Origin: Cerina sp048266425 | GTDB lineage: Bacteria; Bacteroidota; Bacteroidia; Flavobacteriales; Flavobacteriaceae | Length of the DNA stretch: 64,000 nucleotides | Assembly: GCA_048266425.1 (NCBI GenBank) | Contig: JBLWZN010000021.1 | Location: forward strand, 1 to 64,000 | Direction of reading: 5' to 3' | Part shown: one piece after another, positions 26,147 through 34,032 of the stretch | How positions within the stretch are numbered: the first letter of the stretch is position 1 | Layout of the letters: each line of letters opens with the position of its first letter | Notes under the pieces: model-generated | What the model was told of the DNA's origin: nothing | Database searches by the model: none | What the model saw: only the letters and a program-made list of their open reading frames with translations | Program-made: the position numbers and the translations under genes

Positions 26147-27211
26147 TCACAAAAGAAAGCCCTCCAATATTTTGATATACAAATCTATTCCCTCTTCAAT
26201 TTCGGCTACATAGATATACTCGTCCGCCGAATGGGAACGGGTACTGTCACCCGGACCCAATTTTAGGGATTGGCAGGTCAAGCATGCCTGATCGGACAGG
26301 GTAGGGGAGCCGTAAGTGCTTCTTCCCAATGCGATTCCCGACTGTACCAACGGATGATCTTTATTGATCGAGGACGAATTGAGACGTAAAGAACGCGCCT
26401 TCATTTCACAAGGAGCCTCGGCTGTCAAAATATCCGAAATTTCCTTGTTGGTGTACCGATCGTTTACCCGTACGTCAATGACCAAATCCACTTGTGCTGG
26501 GACCACGTTGTGCTGGCTACCCCCGTTGATCTGGGTCACCGTAAGCTTTACTTCGCCGAGCGCTGCGGAAACCTTTTCAAATTTAAAATTTTTAAACCAT
26601 TCCAGTACTGGGATGGTATTGTAGATACTGTTGTCGTTATTGGGATGTGCCGCGTGGGAGGGAGTGCCCTTTACTGCGGCATCGAACACTACCAGTCCTT
26701 TTTCGGCAATGGCCAAATTCATCAAGGTGGGTTCGCCCACAATGGCCACATCGATTTTGGGCAATAGGGGCAGCATACTGTTCAGACCATTGGGACCCGA
26801 ACTTTCCTCTTCGGCGGAAGCCACTATAATTATATTGTGGTTCAGGTTTTCGGCGGAATAAAAGTAGGTGAAGGTGGCAATTAAGGACACCAGACATCCC
26901 CCGGCATCGTTGCTGCCCAAACCAAAAAGTTTTCCGTCCTCAACATGGGGGCGGAAGGGGTCTTTGGTGTAGGCCGTATTTGGCTTTACGGTATCGTGGT
27001 GCGAATTCAGGAGAAGGGTAGGCTTGCTTTCGTCAAAATATTTGTTGAAGGCATAAACGTTGTTCTTTTCCCTCTTATGTGGAATACCATGCGATCGAAA
27101 CCAGTCCTCTATTATTGCAGCCGTTTCATTCTCTTCGGATGAGAAGGATTGGGTAGCAATGAGCTTTTTAAGCAGGTCAATGGCCTTTTCCGTAAGTATT
27201 TTTTGTTGCAT
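26147..27211 (-). CDS. argE: M20-family deacylase of arginine synthesis (acetylornithine/succinylornithine deacylase type)
   Basis: 354 residues with the two-zinc M20 motifs: LLNSHHDTVKPN, GSNDAGGCL and ASAEEESSGPNG, plus the dimerisation domain. It would remove the acyl group from acetyl- or succinyl-citrulline/ornithine. Because the cluster's carbamoyltransferase is the N-acyl-ornithine type, the physiological substrate is probably an N-acylcitrulline rather than acetylornithine. It lies 212 nt after argB; the gap carries a tandem repeat. Confidence 0.88.
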   Translation of the reverse strand: MQQKILTEKAIDLLKKLIATQSFSSEENETAAIIEDWFRSHGIPHKREKNNVYAFNKYFDESKPTLLLNSHHDTVKPNTAYTKDPFRPHVEDGKLFGLGSNDAGGCLVSLIATFTYFYSAENLNHNIIIVASAEEESSGPNGLNSMLPLLPKIDVAIVGEPTLMNLAIAEKGLVVFDAAVKGTPSHAAHPNNDNSIYNTIPVLEWFKNFKFEKVSAALGEVKLTVTQINGGSQHNVVPAQVDLVIDVRVNDRYTNKEISDILTAEAPCEMKARSLRLNSSSINKDHPLVQSGIALGRSTYGSPTLSDQACLTCQSLKLGPGDSTRSHSADEYIYVAEIEEGIDLYIKILEGFLL

Positions 27212-27353
27212 GTTATGTCATTTCAATTTGGAACAGGTAAAATTCTAGAGCGATATATTTCGGTGTGCCAGAAATTCTTTCTGTTTGGAGCCAAAAACAA
27301 AATTTTGAAAAGGGTGCTTTTGGTTTTTTATGATTTGATTTTTTATTTTTTTT

Positions 27354-27426
27354 CTAACCTCTAACTCTAACTCTAACTCTAACTCTAACTCTAACTCTAA
27401 CTCTAACCTCTAACCTCTAACCTCTA
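27354..27426. repeat. telomere-like microsatellite (CTAACT / CTAACCT)
   Basis: One CTAACCT, seven perfect CTAACT units, then three CTAACCT units, ending at the argB stop codon (TAG), which is itself part of the repeat. In the argB direction it reads TTAGAG/TTAGAGG. Confidence 0.9.
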
Positions 27427-28203
27427 TAATGTTATTGTTGTAAACAAGGTCGATGTTGGTCGAAGCATGGAAATGTCGCCGATACATACTTTGTTCACCT
27501 TTTTTTGCAGGGCGTGGAAGCAGTTTTCCAATTTGGGCAACATGCCGTCCGCAATGATTTTTTTCTGTAACAAATCCTGATAGCTGTTGGAATCTATGTT
27601 TTTTATGACCGAATCTTCATCAGAGATATCCAACAGAACCCCCTTTTTTTCAAAGCAATAATACAGGATGGTCCTGTATGTTTCGCTCATACCTATAGCT
27701 ATCTCCGAAGCAATGGTGTCTGCATTGGTGTTGAACAATTGTCCCTTTCCATCGTGGGTGATGGCACAGAAAACCGGAGTGAAACCACCTTGGAGCAAAC
27801 TCTCAATGTTTTTGGCGTTCACGGATTCCACATCCCCAACGAATCCGAAATCGACCTCGCCCACGGGCCTTTTGTGGGCCTTTATGGTATTTGCGTCAGC
27901 ACCGCTAAGTCCTATGGCATTGCACCCATGGGCCTGCAATTGGGCGACTATATTTTTATTGGCCAACCCCCCGTAGACCATGGTGGTGATCTCCAGGCTT
28001 TGGGCATCGGTAATTCGACGGCCGTTGACCATTTGGGCTTTTATACCTAATTTATTTCCCAGTTCCGTGGCCAGTTTCCCTCCCCCATGGACCAAGATCT
28101 TGGGACCTTTCAATTCGGAGAAGTATTGAAGGAACTTGGTTAGTTCGGTGGTGTTCTCTATGACGTTGCCGCCAATTTTTACTATGGAAAGGATTTGTTT
28201 CAT
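27424..28203 (-). CDS. argB: Acetylglutamate kinase (acylglutamate kinase)
   Basis: 259 residues of the amino-acid kinase family. VKIGGNVIENTTELTKF is the N-terminal phosphate loop and LVHGGGKLATELGNKLGI is the conserved GGG segment. GLSGADANTIKAHKRP and NTNADTIASEIAI are typical of ArgB. It phosphorylates N-acetylglutamate, or possibly N-succinylglutamate in this phylum. Its stop codon merges into a tandem repeat. It follows the SDR gene by 21 nt. Confidence 0.93.
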   Translation of the reverse strand: MKQILSIVKIGGNVIENTTELTKFLQYFSELKGPKILVHGGGKLATELGNKLGIKAQMVNGRRITDAQSLEITTMVYGGLANKNIVAQLQAHGCNAIGLSGADANTIKAHKRPVGEVDFGFVGDVESVNAKNIESLLQGGFTPVFCAITHDGKGQLFNTNADTIASEIAIGMSETYRTILYYCFEKKGVLLDISDEDSVIKNIDSNSYQDLLQKKIIADGMLPKLENCFHALQKKVNKVCIGDISMLRPTSTLFTTITL

Positions 28204-28224
28204 TTTTTTGGAACATTCTTGGGT

Positions 28225-28977
28225 TTAAGCATTCAAAATACCACCATCGATATTAATTGTACTTCCGGTTATCCACGATGCGTCATCAGAAACTAGAAAA
28301 AGGGCCAGTTTTGCGATATCTTCAGGGGTCCCTAATCGTTGCAACAAGGTCATTTTTTTCGCGTTCCCAACGGCTGACTCGGGATTTTCGAAGGCTATGG
28401 CCGAATCGTGCAATAGGGGGGTGTCCACTGGTCCAGGACATATAGCGTTGACCCGCAATTTTGGCCCATAATCCACCGCCAACTGCTTCATTAAGGCTAC
28501 GGAGGCTGCTTTTGAGGCACAATATGCCGGATGGTTCGGAAAACTCTTGAAAGCCGCTATGGAGGCATTGATCAAAATATTTCCACTTTTGCTTTCCGAA
28601 AGATAGGGAATTGCAAATTTTGATAAATAGAAAATAGCGCTGAGATTTGTTTCCAATGTTTTGTGCCAAGTTTCAACGGATAGGTCTACAACATTGCCAA
28701 GGCCTAAAACCCCTGCATTAATCGATAGAATATCCAGTCTGCCAAAATTTGAGATCGCCGCTTGGACCAGTTCCTTATTATGTTGGGCAGTACTAACATC
28801 GCCTTGGATAAAAACGGAATTTTTCAATTTTTTCTCCAAGGCCGATCCCTTTTCTTTATTTCTTCCAGAGAGGATCAGTTGGGCTCCCGAGGCTGCAAAC
28901 GTTTCCGATATGGCCCTGCCCATCCCTCCGGTGGCCCCGGTGATAATACAAACCTTATCTTTCAATTTATTGGGCAT
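28225..28977 (-). CDS. SDR-family oxidoreductase inserted in the arginine cluster
   Basis: 250 residues, classical short-chain dehydrogenase. The cofactor motif is TGATGGMGRA at about residues 14-23, NAG at LSINAGVLGLG, the catalytic Ser in NILINASIAAF, and YCASK (YxxxK) with the catalytic Tyr and Lys. The C-terminus ends ITGSTINIDGG. Substrate unknown. It lies between argF' and argB with gaps of 24 and 21 nt, so it is almost certainly co-transcribed with arginine genes, though no arginine step needs it. Confidence 0.9.
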   Translation of the reverse strand: MPNKLKDKVCIITGATGGMGRAISETFAASGAQLILSGRNKEKGSALEKKLKNSVFIQGDVSTAQHNKELVQAAISNFGRLDILSINAGVLGLGNVVDLSVETWHKTLETNLSAIFYLSKFAIPYLSESKSGNILINASIAAFKSFPNHPAYCASKAASVALMKQLAVDYGPKLRVNAICPGPVDTPLLHDSAIAFENPESAVGNAKKMTLLQRLGTPEDIAKLALFLVSDDASWITGSTINIDGGILNA

Positions 28978-29001
28978 AATATCTGCGGTATATTTTGAAG
29001 C

Positions 29002-29952
29002 TTATTGGTCGTTAAAGGTCGTTATTAACTTTTTTAACACTACCTGTGCCGCATAGGTCCGGTTATTGGCCTGTTCTATGACAAGGGATTGTTCCCCGTC
29101 CAAAACCTCATCCGCAACGACCATATTTCTACGAACTGGCAGGCAATGCATAAACTTTGCCTTACCCAGTTTTTTGGCGGTCATGGTCCAATTGGCATCC
29201 TTATTGGTGACCTTGCCGTAATCGTTGTAATTGCTCCAGTTCTTTACATAGACAAAATCGGCGCCTTCCAATGCCTTTTCTTGATCATATTCAATTTTAA
29301 CACCCTTGGTGATTTCTGGGTTCAGTTCATAGCCTTCGGGATGTGTAATTACAAAATCCATCTCATCCTGAAGCTGCATCATTTCCACAAAGGAATTGGC
29401 AACCGCATGGGGCAGGGCCTTGGGGTGCGGAGCCCAAGATAGGACTACTTTAGGTCTTGACACCGTATTTTGTTCGGACAAGGTGATGGCATCCGCCAAT
29501 GCCTGCAAGGGATGGCCCACCGAGCTTTCCATGTTTAGGATAGGGACGGTGGCGTACTTTTTAAAGGACTCTAGGACAATTTCATCTTCATCCTCTTCCC
29601 TATAGGCAAGACCGGCAAAGGCCCTAATGCCAATAATGTCGCAATATTGGGAAACCACTTGCGCGGCCTCCTTTACATGTTCGGAAGTACCTTGGTCCAT
29701 CGTGGTGCCATCACCGTATTCCAAGGCCCAGCCTTCACTTCCAAAATTCATTACAATGACCTCCATCCCCAAATTCATAGCCGCTTTTTGGGTGCTGAGG
29801 CGTGTTCTAAGACTATTGTTAAAAAATAGGAGACAGATGGTCTTGCCCTTGCCCAGTTCTTGGTCAGCCTTAGGATTTTCTTTTAATTTCCTGGCCATGG
29901 CGACCCAATCTGGCAGTGAATCGATGTCTTTTATGGAAAGGTAGTTTTTCAT
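29002..29952 (-). CDS. argF': N-acylornithine carbamoyltransferase (N-succinyl- or N-acetylornithine type)
   Basis: 316 residues. The carbamoyl-phosphate motif is SLRTR (residues 47-51) instead of the STRTR of ordinary OTCase. HCLPVRRN near the C-terminus and the insert around VMNFGSEGWALEYGDGTTM mark the acyl-ornithine carbamoyltransferase branch, as in Bacteroides. It makes N-acylcitrulline. The residue that separates acetyl (Glu) from succinyl (Pro) preference in characterised enzymes appears to be Ser90 here (GTSEH), so the acyl group is unresolved. It follows proB by 46 nt. Confidence 0.9.
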   Translation of the reverse strand: MKNYLSIKDIDSLPDWVAMARKLKENPKADQELGKGKTICLLFFNNSLRTRLSTQKAAMNLGMEVIVMNFGSEGWALEYGDGTTMDQGTSEHVKEAAQVVSQYCDIIGIRAFAGLAYREEDEDEIVLESFKKYATVPILNMESSVGHPLQALADAITLSEQNTVSRPKVVLSWAPHPKALPHAVANSFVEMMQLQDEMDFVITHPEGYELNPEITKGVKIEYDQEKALEGADFVYVKNWSNYNDYGKVTNKDANWTMTAKKLGKAKFMHCLPVRRNMVVADEVLDGEQSLVIEQANNRTYAAQVVLKKLITTFNDQ

Positions 29953-29998
29953 TGTGCAAAAAAGTTACAAGTTATTCTAAAAAGTAAGTGGTAAGAAG

Positions 29999-30772
29999 CT
30001 AGGTCCCACCGTTAACTATTTTGGTGAATTTGCGCTTCCTATCCATTGCATCCGTAATAAAGTTATCCCTTAACCCGTTGACGATCCAAGTTTCTATCCC
30101 CGCAGCTTGTGCAATGGTCGCCGCCTCTATTTTGGACAACATCCCACCTGTACCGTGGGAGGATTTGGAAGCCCCTATTTCATTTTTTAAATCCCCGATG
30201 TGGGAAACCTCGGTTATGGTCTCGGGCAAACTATTGCCTATGGAATCCTTGGTATAAATGCCATCGGTGTTGGTGGCTATGATCAACAAATCCACTTTTA
30301 GCAACGCCGCGGTGAGCGCGGCCAGTTTGTCGTTGTCCCCAAATTGGATCTCATCGGTGGCCACGGTATCGTTCTCATTGATTATGGGAATAAAATTGTT
30401 CTCTACAAGGACATTTATCGTATTGCTGATATTGATCTTGGAGGCCGGTTTTTCAAAATCGGAATAGGACAAAAGACATTGGGATGTAAAAAGGCCCAAT
30501 TCCCGGAAATTTTCCTGAAATATTCTCATAAGGTGGGGCTGACCAATGGCGGCCAATGCTTGTTTTACATTGATATCTGCCCCATTGTGCTCCAGTTTTA
30601 CGAATTGCCTGGCGGCGGCAATGGCACCAGAGCTCACAATGATAAACTCATAACCGTCCTTTAGGGAAGCGATCTGCCTACCGATATCCTCGATCTTTCC
30701 CCTGGAAATTTGATCGGTTTCCTTGGTTAGGGTGTTGGTTCCGATTTTAAGTAAAATACGTTTCTTTTTCAT
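29999..30772 (-). CDS. proB: Glutamate 5-kinase (no PUA domain)
   Basis: 257 residues of the amino-acid kinase fold: KKRILLKIGTNTLTKE, IVSSGAIAAARQFV, NENDTVATDEIQFGDND and the C-terminal GTGGMLSKIEAA. The enzyme makes gamma-glutamyl phosphate for proline synthesis. It is about 110 residues shorter than the E. coli enzyme because the C-terminal PUA domain is absent, a known short form. It starts 4 nt after argD. The next enzyme of the pathway, ProA, is not in this window, although proC is. Confidence 0.93.
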   Translation of the reverse strand: MKKKRILLKIGTNTLTKETDQISRGKIEDIGRQIASLKDGYEFIIVSSGAIAAARQFVKLEHNGADINVKQALAAIGQPHLMRIFQENFRELGLFTSQCLLSYSDFEKPASKINISNTINVLVENNFIPIINENDTVATDEIQFGDNDKLAALTAALLKVDLLIIATNTDGIYTKDSIGNSLPETITEVSHIGDLKNEIGASKSSHGTGGMLSKIEAATIAQAAGIETWIVNGLRDNFITDAMDRKRKFTKIVNGGT

Positions 30773-30776
30773 TTCT

Positions 30777-31904
30777 CTAATCCAATTCTGTTTTTAGAGC
30801 CTTGAACAAAACATCGACATCTTTCTTGCTTATATTCAATGCGGGTAAAATCCGCAACAAATTTTTATTCTTTGCCCCGCCGGTAAAAATATGCTGGTTA
30901 TGGATCAATTTCTTTCGCAGTTCGGCAACGTCAAAATCAAATTCCAACCCCAGCATTAGGCCCCTTCCCTTTACTTTGTGCACTTGTGGCAATTCTTTTG
31001 CCTTTTGGACGAAGTAATCGTAAATATCCGAGGCATTTGCAACCAGATTTTCTTTTTCCATTACTTCGAGCACCGCCAGCCCTGCCGCACAGGCCAAATG
31101 GTTGCCGCCAAAGGTGGTGCCCAACAGGCCGTAGGAAGCTTCAATACTTTTGTGGATGAGAATGCCACCTATAGGGAATCCGTTGCCCATCCCTTTGGCT
31201 ACCGTGATAATGTCGGGCTGTATGTTGTGGTGTTGAAACGCAAAAAACTTACCGCTCCTACCATATCCGCACTGTACTTCATCGGCAATAAGGCTAACGT
31301 TTTCTTCTTTGCAAAGTTTGGCAACATTTTGGAAAAACGCGGTTGAGGGCTCGTCCAGTCCGCCCACACCTTGTATGGGCTCCAGGATTACCGCACAAAC
31401 ATCCCCTTTCCTTACTTCCGTTTTAAACCCATCCAAATCCTCGAAATTCAGGAAAGTCACTTTTTGCTGTTTGTTGAGGGGTGCATTTATTTTTTCGTTA
31501 TCCGTTACGGCGACAGCGGCCGAGGTCCGTCCGTGAAAACTGTTCTTAAATGCAATGACCCTGGACTTCCCATTTTGAAATGAGGCTAGTTTTAGGGCGT
31601 TTTCATTGGCTTCCGCACCCGAATTGCACAGGAAAAGATTGTAATCCTCGCAGCTCGATAATTTGCCCAACTTGGTGGCCAATTCTACTTGCAACGGATT
31701 CTGTATGGCATTGCTGTAAAAGCCTATCTTTTCCAATTGGTCTTCGATCCGTTTTATGTAGTGTGGATGGGAATGGCCAATGGAAATAACGGCATGGCCG
31801 CCATAAAAGTCCAGATATTCCTTGCCCTTGTCATCGGTGACCACAATTCCCTTGGCAGAGACCGGGGTTACGTCATAAAGGGGATATACATCAAATAGTT
31901 CCAT
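30777..31904 (-). CDS. argD: Acylornithine aminotransferase (class III)
   Basis: 375 residues of the class III PLP aminotransferases. YLDFYGGHAVISIGHSHP, NSGAEANENALKLA, ADEVQCGYGRSG and the PLP-lysine segment ITVAKGMGNGFPIGG are all present. It would convert N-acylglutamate semialdehyde to N-acylornithine. A REP-like hairpin lies 17 nt upstream of its start. It follows proC by 215 nt and precedes proB by 4 nt. Confidence 0.93.
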   Translation of the reverse strand: MELFDVYPLYDVTPVSAKGIVVTDDKGKEYLDFYGGHAVISIGHSHPHYIKRIEDQLEKIGFYSNAIQNPLQVELATKLGKLSSCEDYNLFLCNSGAEANENALKLASFQNGKSRVIAFKNSFHGRTSAAVAVTDNEKINAPLNKQQKVTFLNFEDLDGFKTEVRKGDVCAVILEPIQGVGGLDEPSTAFFQNVAKLCKEENVSLIADEVQCGYGRSGKFFAFQHHNIQPDIITVAKGMGNGFPIGGILIHKSIEASYGLLGTTFGGNHLACAAGLAVLEVMEKENLVANASDIYDYFVQKAKELPQVHKVKGRGLMLGLEFDFDVAELRKKLIHNQHIFTGGAKNKNLLRILPALNISKKDVDVLFKALKTELD

Positions 31905-31921
31905 GATTTACTTTTTTATTC

Positions 31922-31941
31922 ATTCCCGTGAAGATGGGAGT
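31922..31941. repeat. REP-like hairpin 17 nt upstream of argD
   Basis: attccc-gtgaagat-gggagt, a 6-bp stem with one G-T pair, is related to the elements before argH and proC and has the same placement before a start codon. Confidence 0.65.
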
Positions 31942-32010
31942 CTGTTGATTTTTAATTGAATTTTGATTTCAATTCTTTGGATTGTGGCTTGGGCTTTCAA
32001 CCCCTCCGTC

Positions 32011-32056
32011 TCCCGACGAAAAAGTCGGGATCCACCTCCCCTTGTCCAAGGGGAGG
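32011..32056. repeat. two strong hairpins in the proC-argD gap
   Basis: tcccgac-gaaaaa-gtcggga (7-bp stem) is followed directly by cctcccctt-gtcc-aaggggagg (9-bp stem, 4-nt loop). No U-tract follows on either strand, so these are not simple terminators. Confidence 0.7.
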
Positions 32057-32119
32057 AGCCGTATATGTCTTAATTTTAGCGCTTGGCGAAGGGCGATAAG
32101 CTTAAAGCTTTTCAAAATT

Positions 32120-32914
32120 CTAGTTTTTACTGATATGGCTTATTTTTTCATAGGATGCAACCATCCCACGGATCAGGGAAGAACTTAGGCCCTGGTGTTC
32201 CATTTCGTTGAGACCCTCAATGGTACAGCCCTTTGGTGTGGTAACCCTATCAATTTCCGCTTCCGGATGGCTTCCTGATTTTATTAACAGTTCTGCCGCA
32301 CCGTTGCAGGTATACATGGCCAGTTCCTGTGCTTCTTTGGCATCAAAGCCCAATTGTATGGCACCTTGGGTGGTGGCGCGTATCAATCGCATCCAAAAGG
32401 CAATCCCACTGGCACAGATTACGGTTGCGGCCTGCATTTTTTCCTCCGATATCTCTATGGAATGCCCCATCCTATTAAAAATAGCCTTGGCTAGGTCAAT
32501 CCTTTTTTTTCCCTTTTCGTTGCAGCAGATGCAGGTCATGGATTTGCCTACGGAAATGGCGGTATTGGGCATACTTCGGATAATATTTTGATCCTTGCCA
32601 ATAATCCTTTCAATACGATCTATACTAAAGCCAGTAATTGTGGATATGATTACGTGTTTATCGGTAAGCAAGTCCTTGGTCTCTTCCAGGATACCTTCCA
32701 TTTGTCCGGGTTGGACGGCAAAAATGAGAATATCGGATTTTTGTACCGCTTCACGGTTATCCTTTGTAACGGTCACTATGCCATAGCTTTCCAACTCCTT
32801 TAATGAACCTGGCGTTCTTTTCGTAAGGTACATACTTGTGGCGCCATTGGAGGATAATATCCCATTGGCTATGGACAATCCCAAATTTCCGGTCCCTATT
32901 ATGGCAATTTTCAT
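32120..32914 (-). CDS. proC: Pyrroline-5-carboxylate reductase
   Basis: 264 residues from the ATG at 32914 (MKIAIIGTGNLGLSIANG); an in-frame codon 18 nt upstream is less likely. The NAD(P)-binding motif is GTGNLG. SMPNTAISVGKSMT and the C-terminal VTTPKGCTIEGLNEME are diagnostic of P5C reductase. It forms proline from pyrroline-5-carboxylate, here embedded among arginine genes. A REP-like hairpin lies 16 nt upstream. Confidence 0.93.
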   Translation of the reverse strand: MKIAIIGTGNLGLSIANGILSSNGATSMYLTKRTPGSLKELESYGIVTVTKDNREAVQKSDILIFAVQPGQMEGILEETKDLLTDKHVIISTITGFSIDRIERIIGKDQNIIRSMPNTAISVGKSMTCICCNEKGKKRIDLAKAIFNRMGHSIEISEEKMQAATVICASGIAFWMRLIRATTQGAIQLGFDAKEAQELAMYTCNGAAELLIKSGSHPEAEIDRVTTPKGCTIEGLNEMEHQGLSSSLIRGMVASYEKISHISKN

Positions 32915-32930
32915 TTCTATTATTTTAGTC

Positions 32931-32950
32931 ATCCCCGAAAAGACGGGAAT
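32931..32950. repeat. REP-like hairpin 16 nt upstream of proC
   Basis: atccccg-aaaaga-cgggaat, a 7-bp stem with one mismatch, is the third copy of the element seen before argH and argD. Confidence 0.65.
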
Positions 32951-33057
32951 CTGGTTACTTAGTTACTAGGTTATTGGGTCATTCCAATTTTGGAGTTCGG
33001 TGTTTCAAGTTTCTGCTTACTGCAACTACCCACTGAATACTGATTTCACTTCGTTTT

Positions 33058-34032
33058 TTAAAAGACTCCAGCTTTCAAATGCAGCCCCATACTTTCATCT
33101 AGTCCGAACATCAGGTTCATATTTTGAACCGCTTGTCCGGAGGCACCTTTTAACAGGTTATCCTCTGCGGAGGTAATCAACAGGGTGTTGTTGTGCTTAT
33201 GCAGGTGTATATGGCATTGGTTGGTATTCACTACTTGTTTCAGGCTGATGGGTTCATCGGAAACATGGGTAAAAACGGCATCTGCATAAAAATCCTTGTA
33301 CAGCTTGATGGCTTCCGCCTCGCTACGATTATATTGGGTATAGGCCGTGGCGAAAATCCCTCGGGTAAAATTTCCTCGATTGGGCAGAAAGAACAATTCT
33401 CCCGTTTTGTCTTGAAACGTCTGCAAGCTTTCCTCAATTTCACCCAAATGCTGATGGGTAAAGGGCTTATACCAGGAAACATTATTGGTGCGCCAGCTAA
33501 AATGCGAGGTTGGGGACAGGCTTACTCCTGCACCCGTACTCCCAGTTACTGCGTTGATGTGTACGGGATTGCCCAACATCCCCGCCCCGGCCAATGGTAA
33601 TAGTGCCAATTGAACGGCGGTGGCAAAACAGCCTGGGTTGGCGATGTACCTTGCTTTTTTTATTTTTTCCCTATTGGTTTCCGGTAGGCCATAAATAAAT
33701 TCCTTGCCGTTGAGTACCGCATCCTTTGCCAACCGGAAATCGTTGCTTAGGTCGATAATCCTGGTATTTGCCGAAAAGTCGTTTTCGTTCAGAAATTTGG
33801 TGGAATTGCCGTGTCCCAAGCATAAAAATACCACATCCACTTTCAGGTTCACTTCGCCGGTAAACTCCATCCCTGTTTCTCCGAGGAGGTCGGGATGGGC
33901 GGTGGATATCTTTTTTCCGGCCCGCGTGGTGCTGTATACAAAATCTATGGTTGTTTGTGGGTGGTGCAGCAATATTCGGATGAGTTCCCCACCCGTATAT
34001 CCAGAACCACCTATAATTCCTGCTTTAATCAT
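33058..34032 (-). CDS. argC: N-acetyl-gamma-glutamyl-phosphate reductase
   Basis: 324 residues. GIIGGSGYTGGELIRIL is the N-terminal NADP-binding motif, and the catalytic Cys sits in YIANPGCFATAVQLAL. GSTGAGVSLSPTSHF is also typical. It reduces N-acylglutamyl phosphate to the semialdehyde. Its start overlaps the argG stop by 8 nt, implying coupled translation. 143 nt separate it from proC. Confidence 0.95.
   Translation of the reverse strand: MIKAGIIGGSGYTGGELIRILLHHPQTTIDFVYSTTRAGKKISTAHPDLLGETGMEFTGEVNLKVDVVFLCLGHGNSTKFLNENDFSANTRIIDLSNDFRLAKDAVLNGKEFIYGLPETNREKIKKARYIANPGCFATAVQLALLPLAGAGMLGNPVHINAVTGSTGAGVSLSPTSHFSWRTNNVSWYKPFTHQHLGEIEESLQTFQDKTGELFFLPNRGNFTRGIFATAYTQYNRSEAEAIKLYKDFYADAVFTHVSDEPISLKQVVNTNQCHIHLHKHNNTLLITSAEDNLLKGASGQAVQNMNLMFGLDESMGLHLKAGVF

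Noticed and set aside
27354..27426. CRISPR array
   Set aside because: Unit length is 6-7 nt with no spacers; it is a simple tandem microsatellite.
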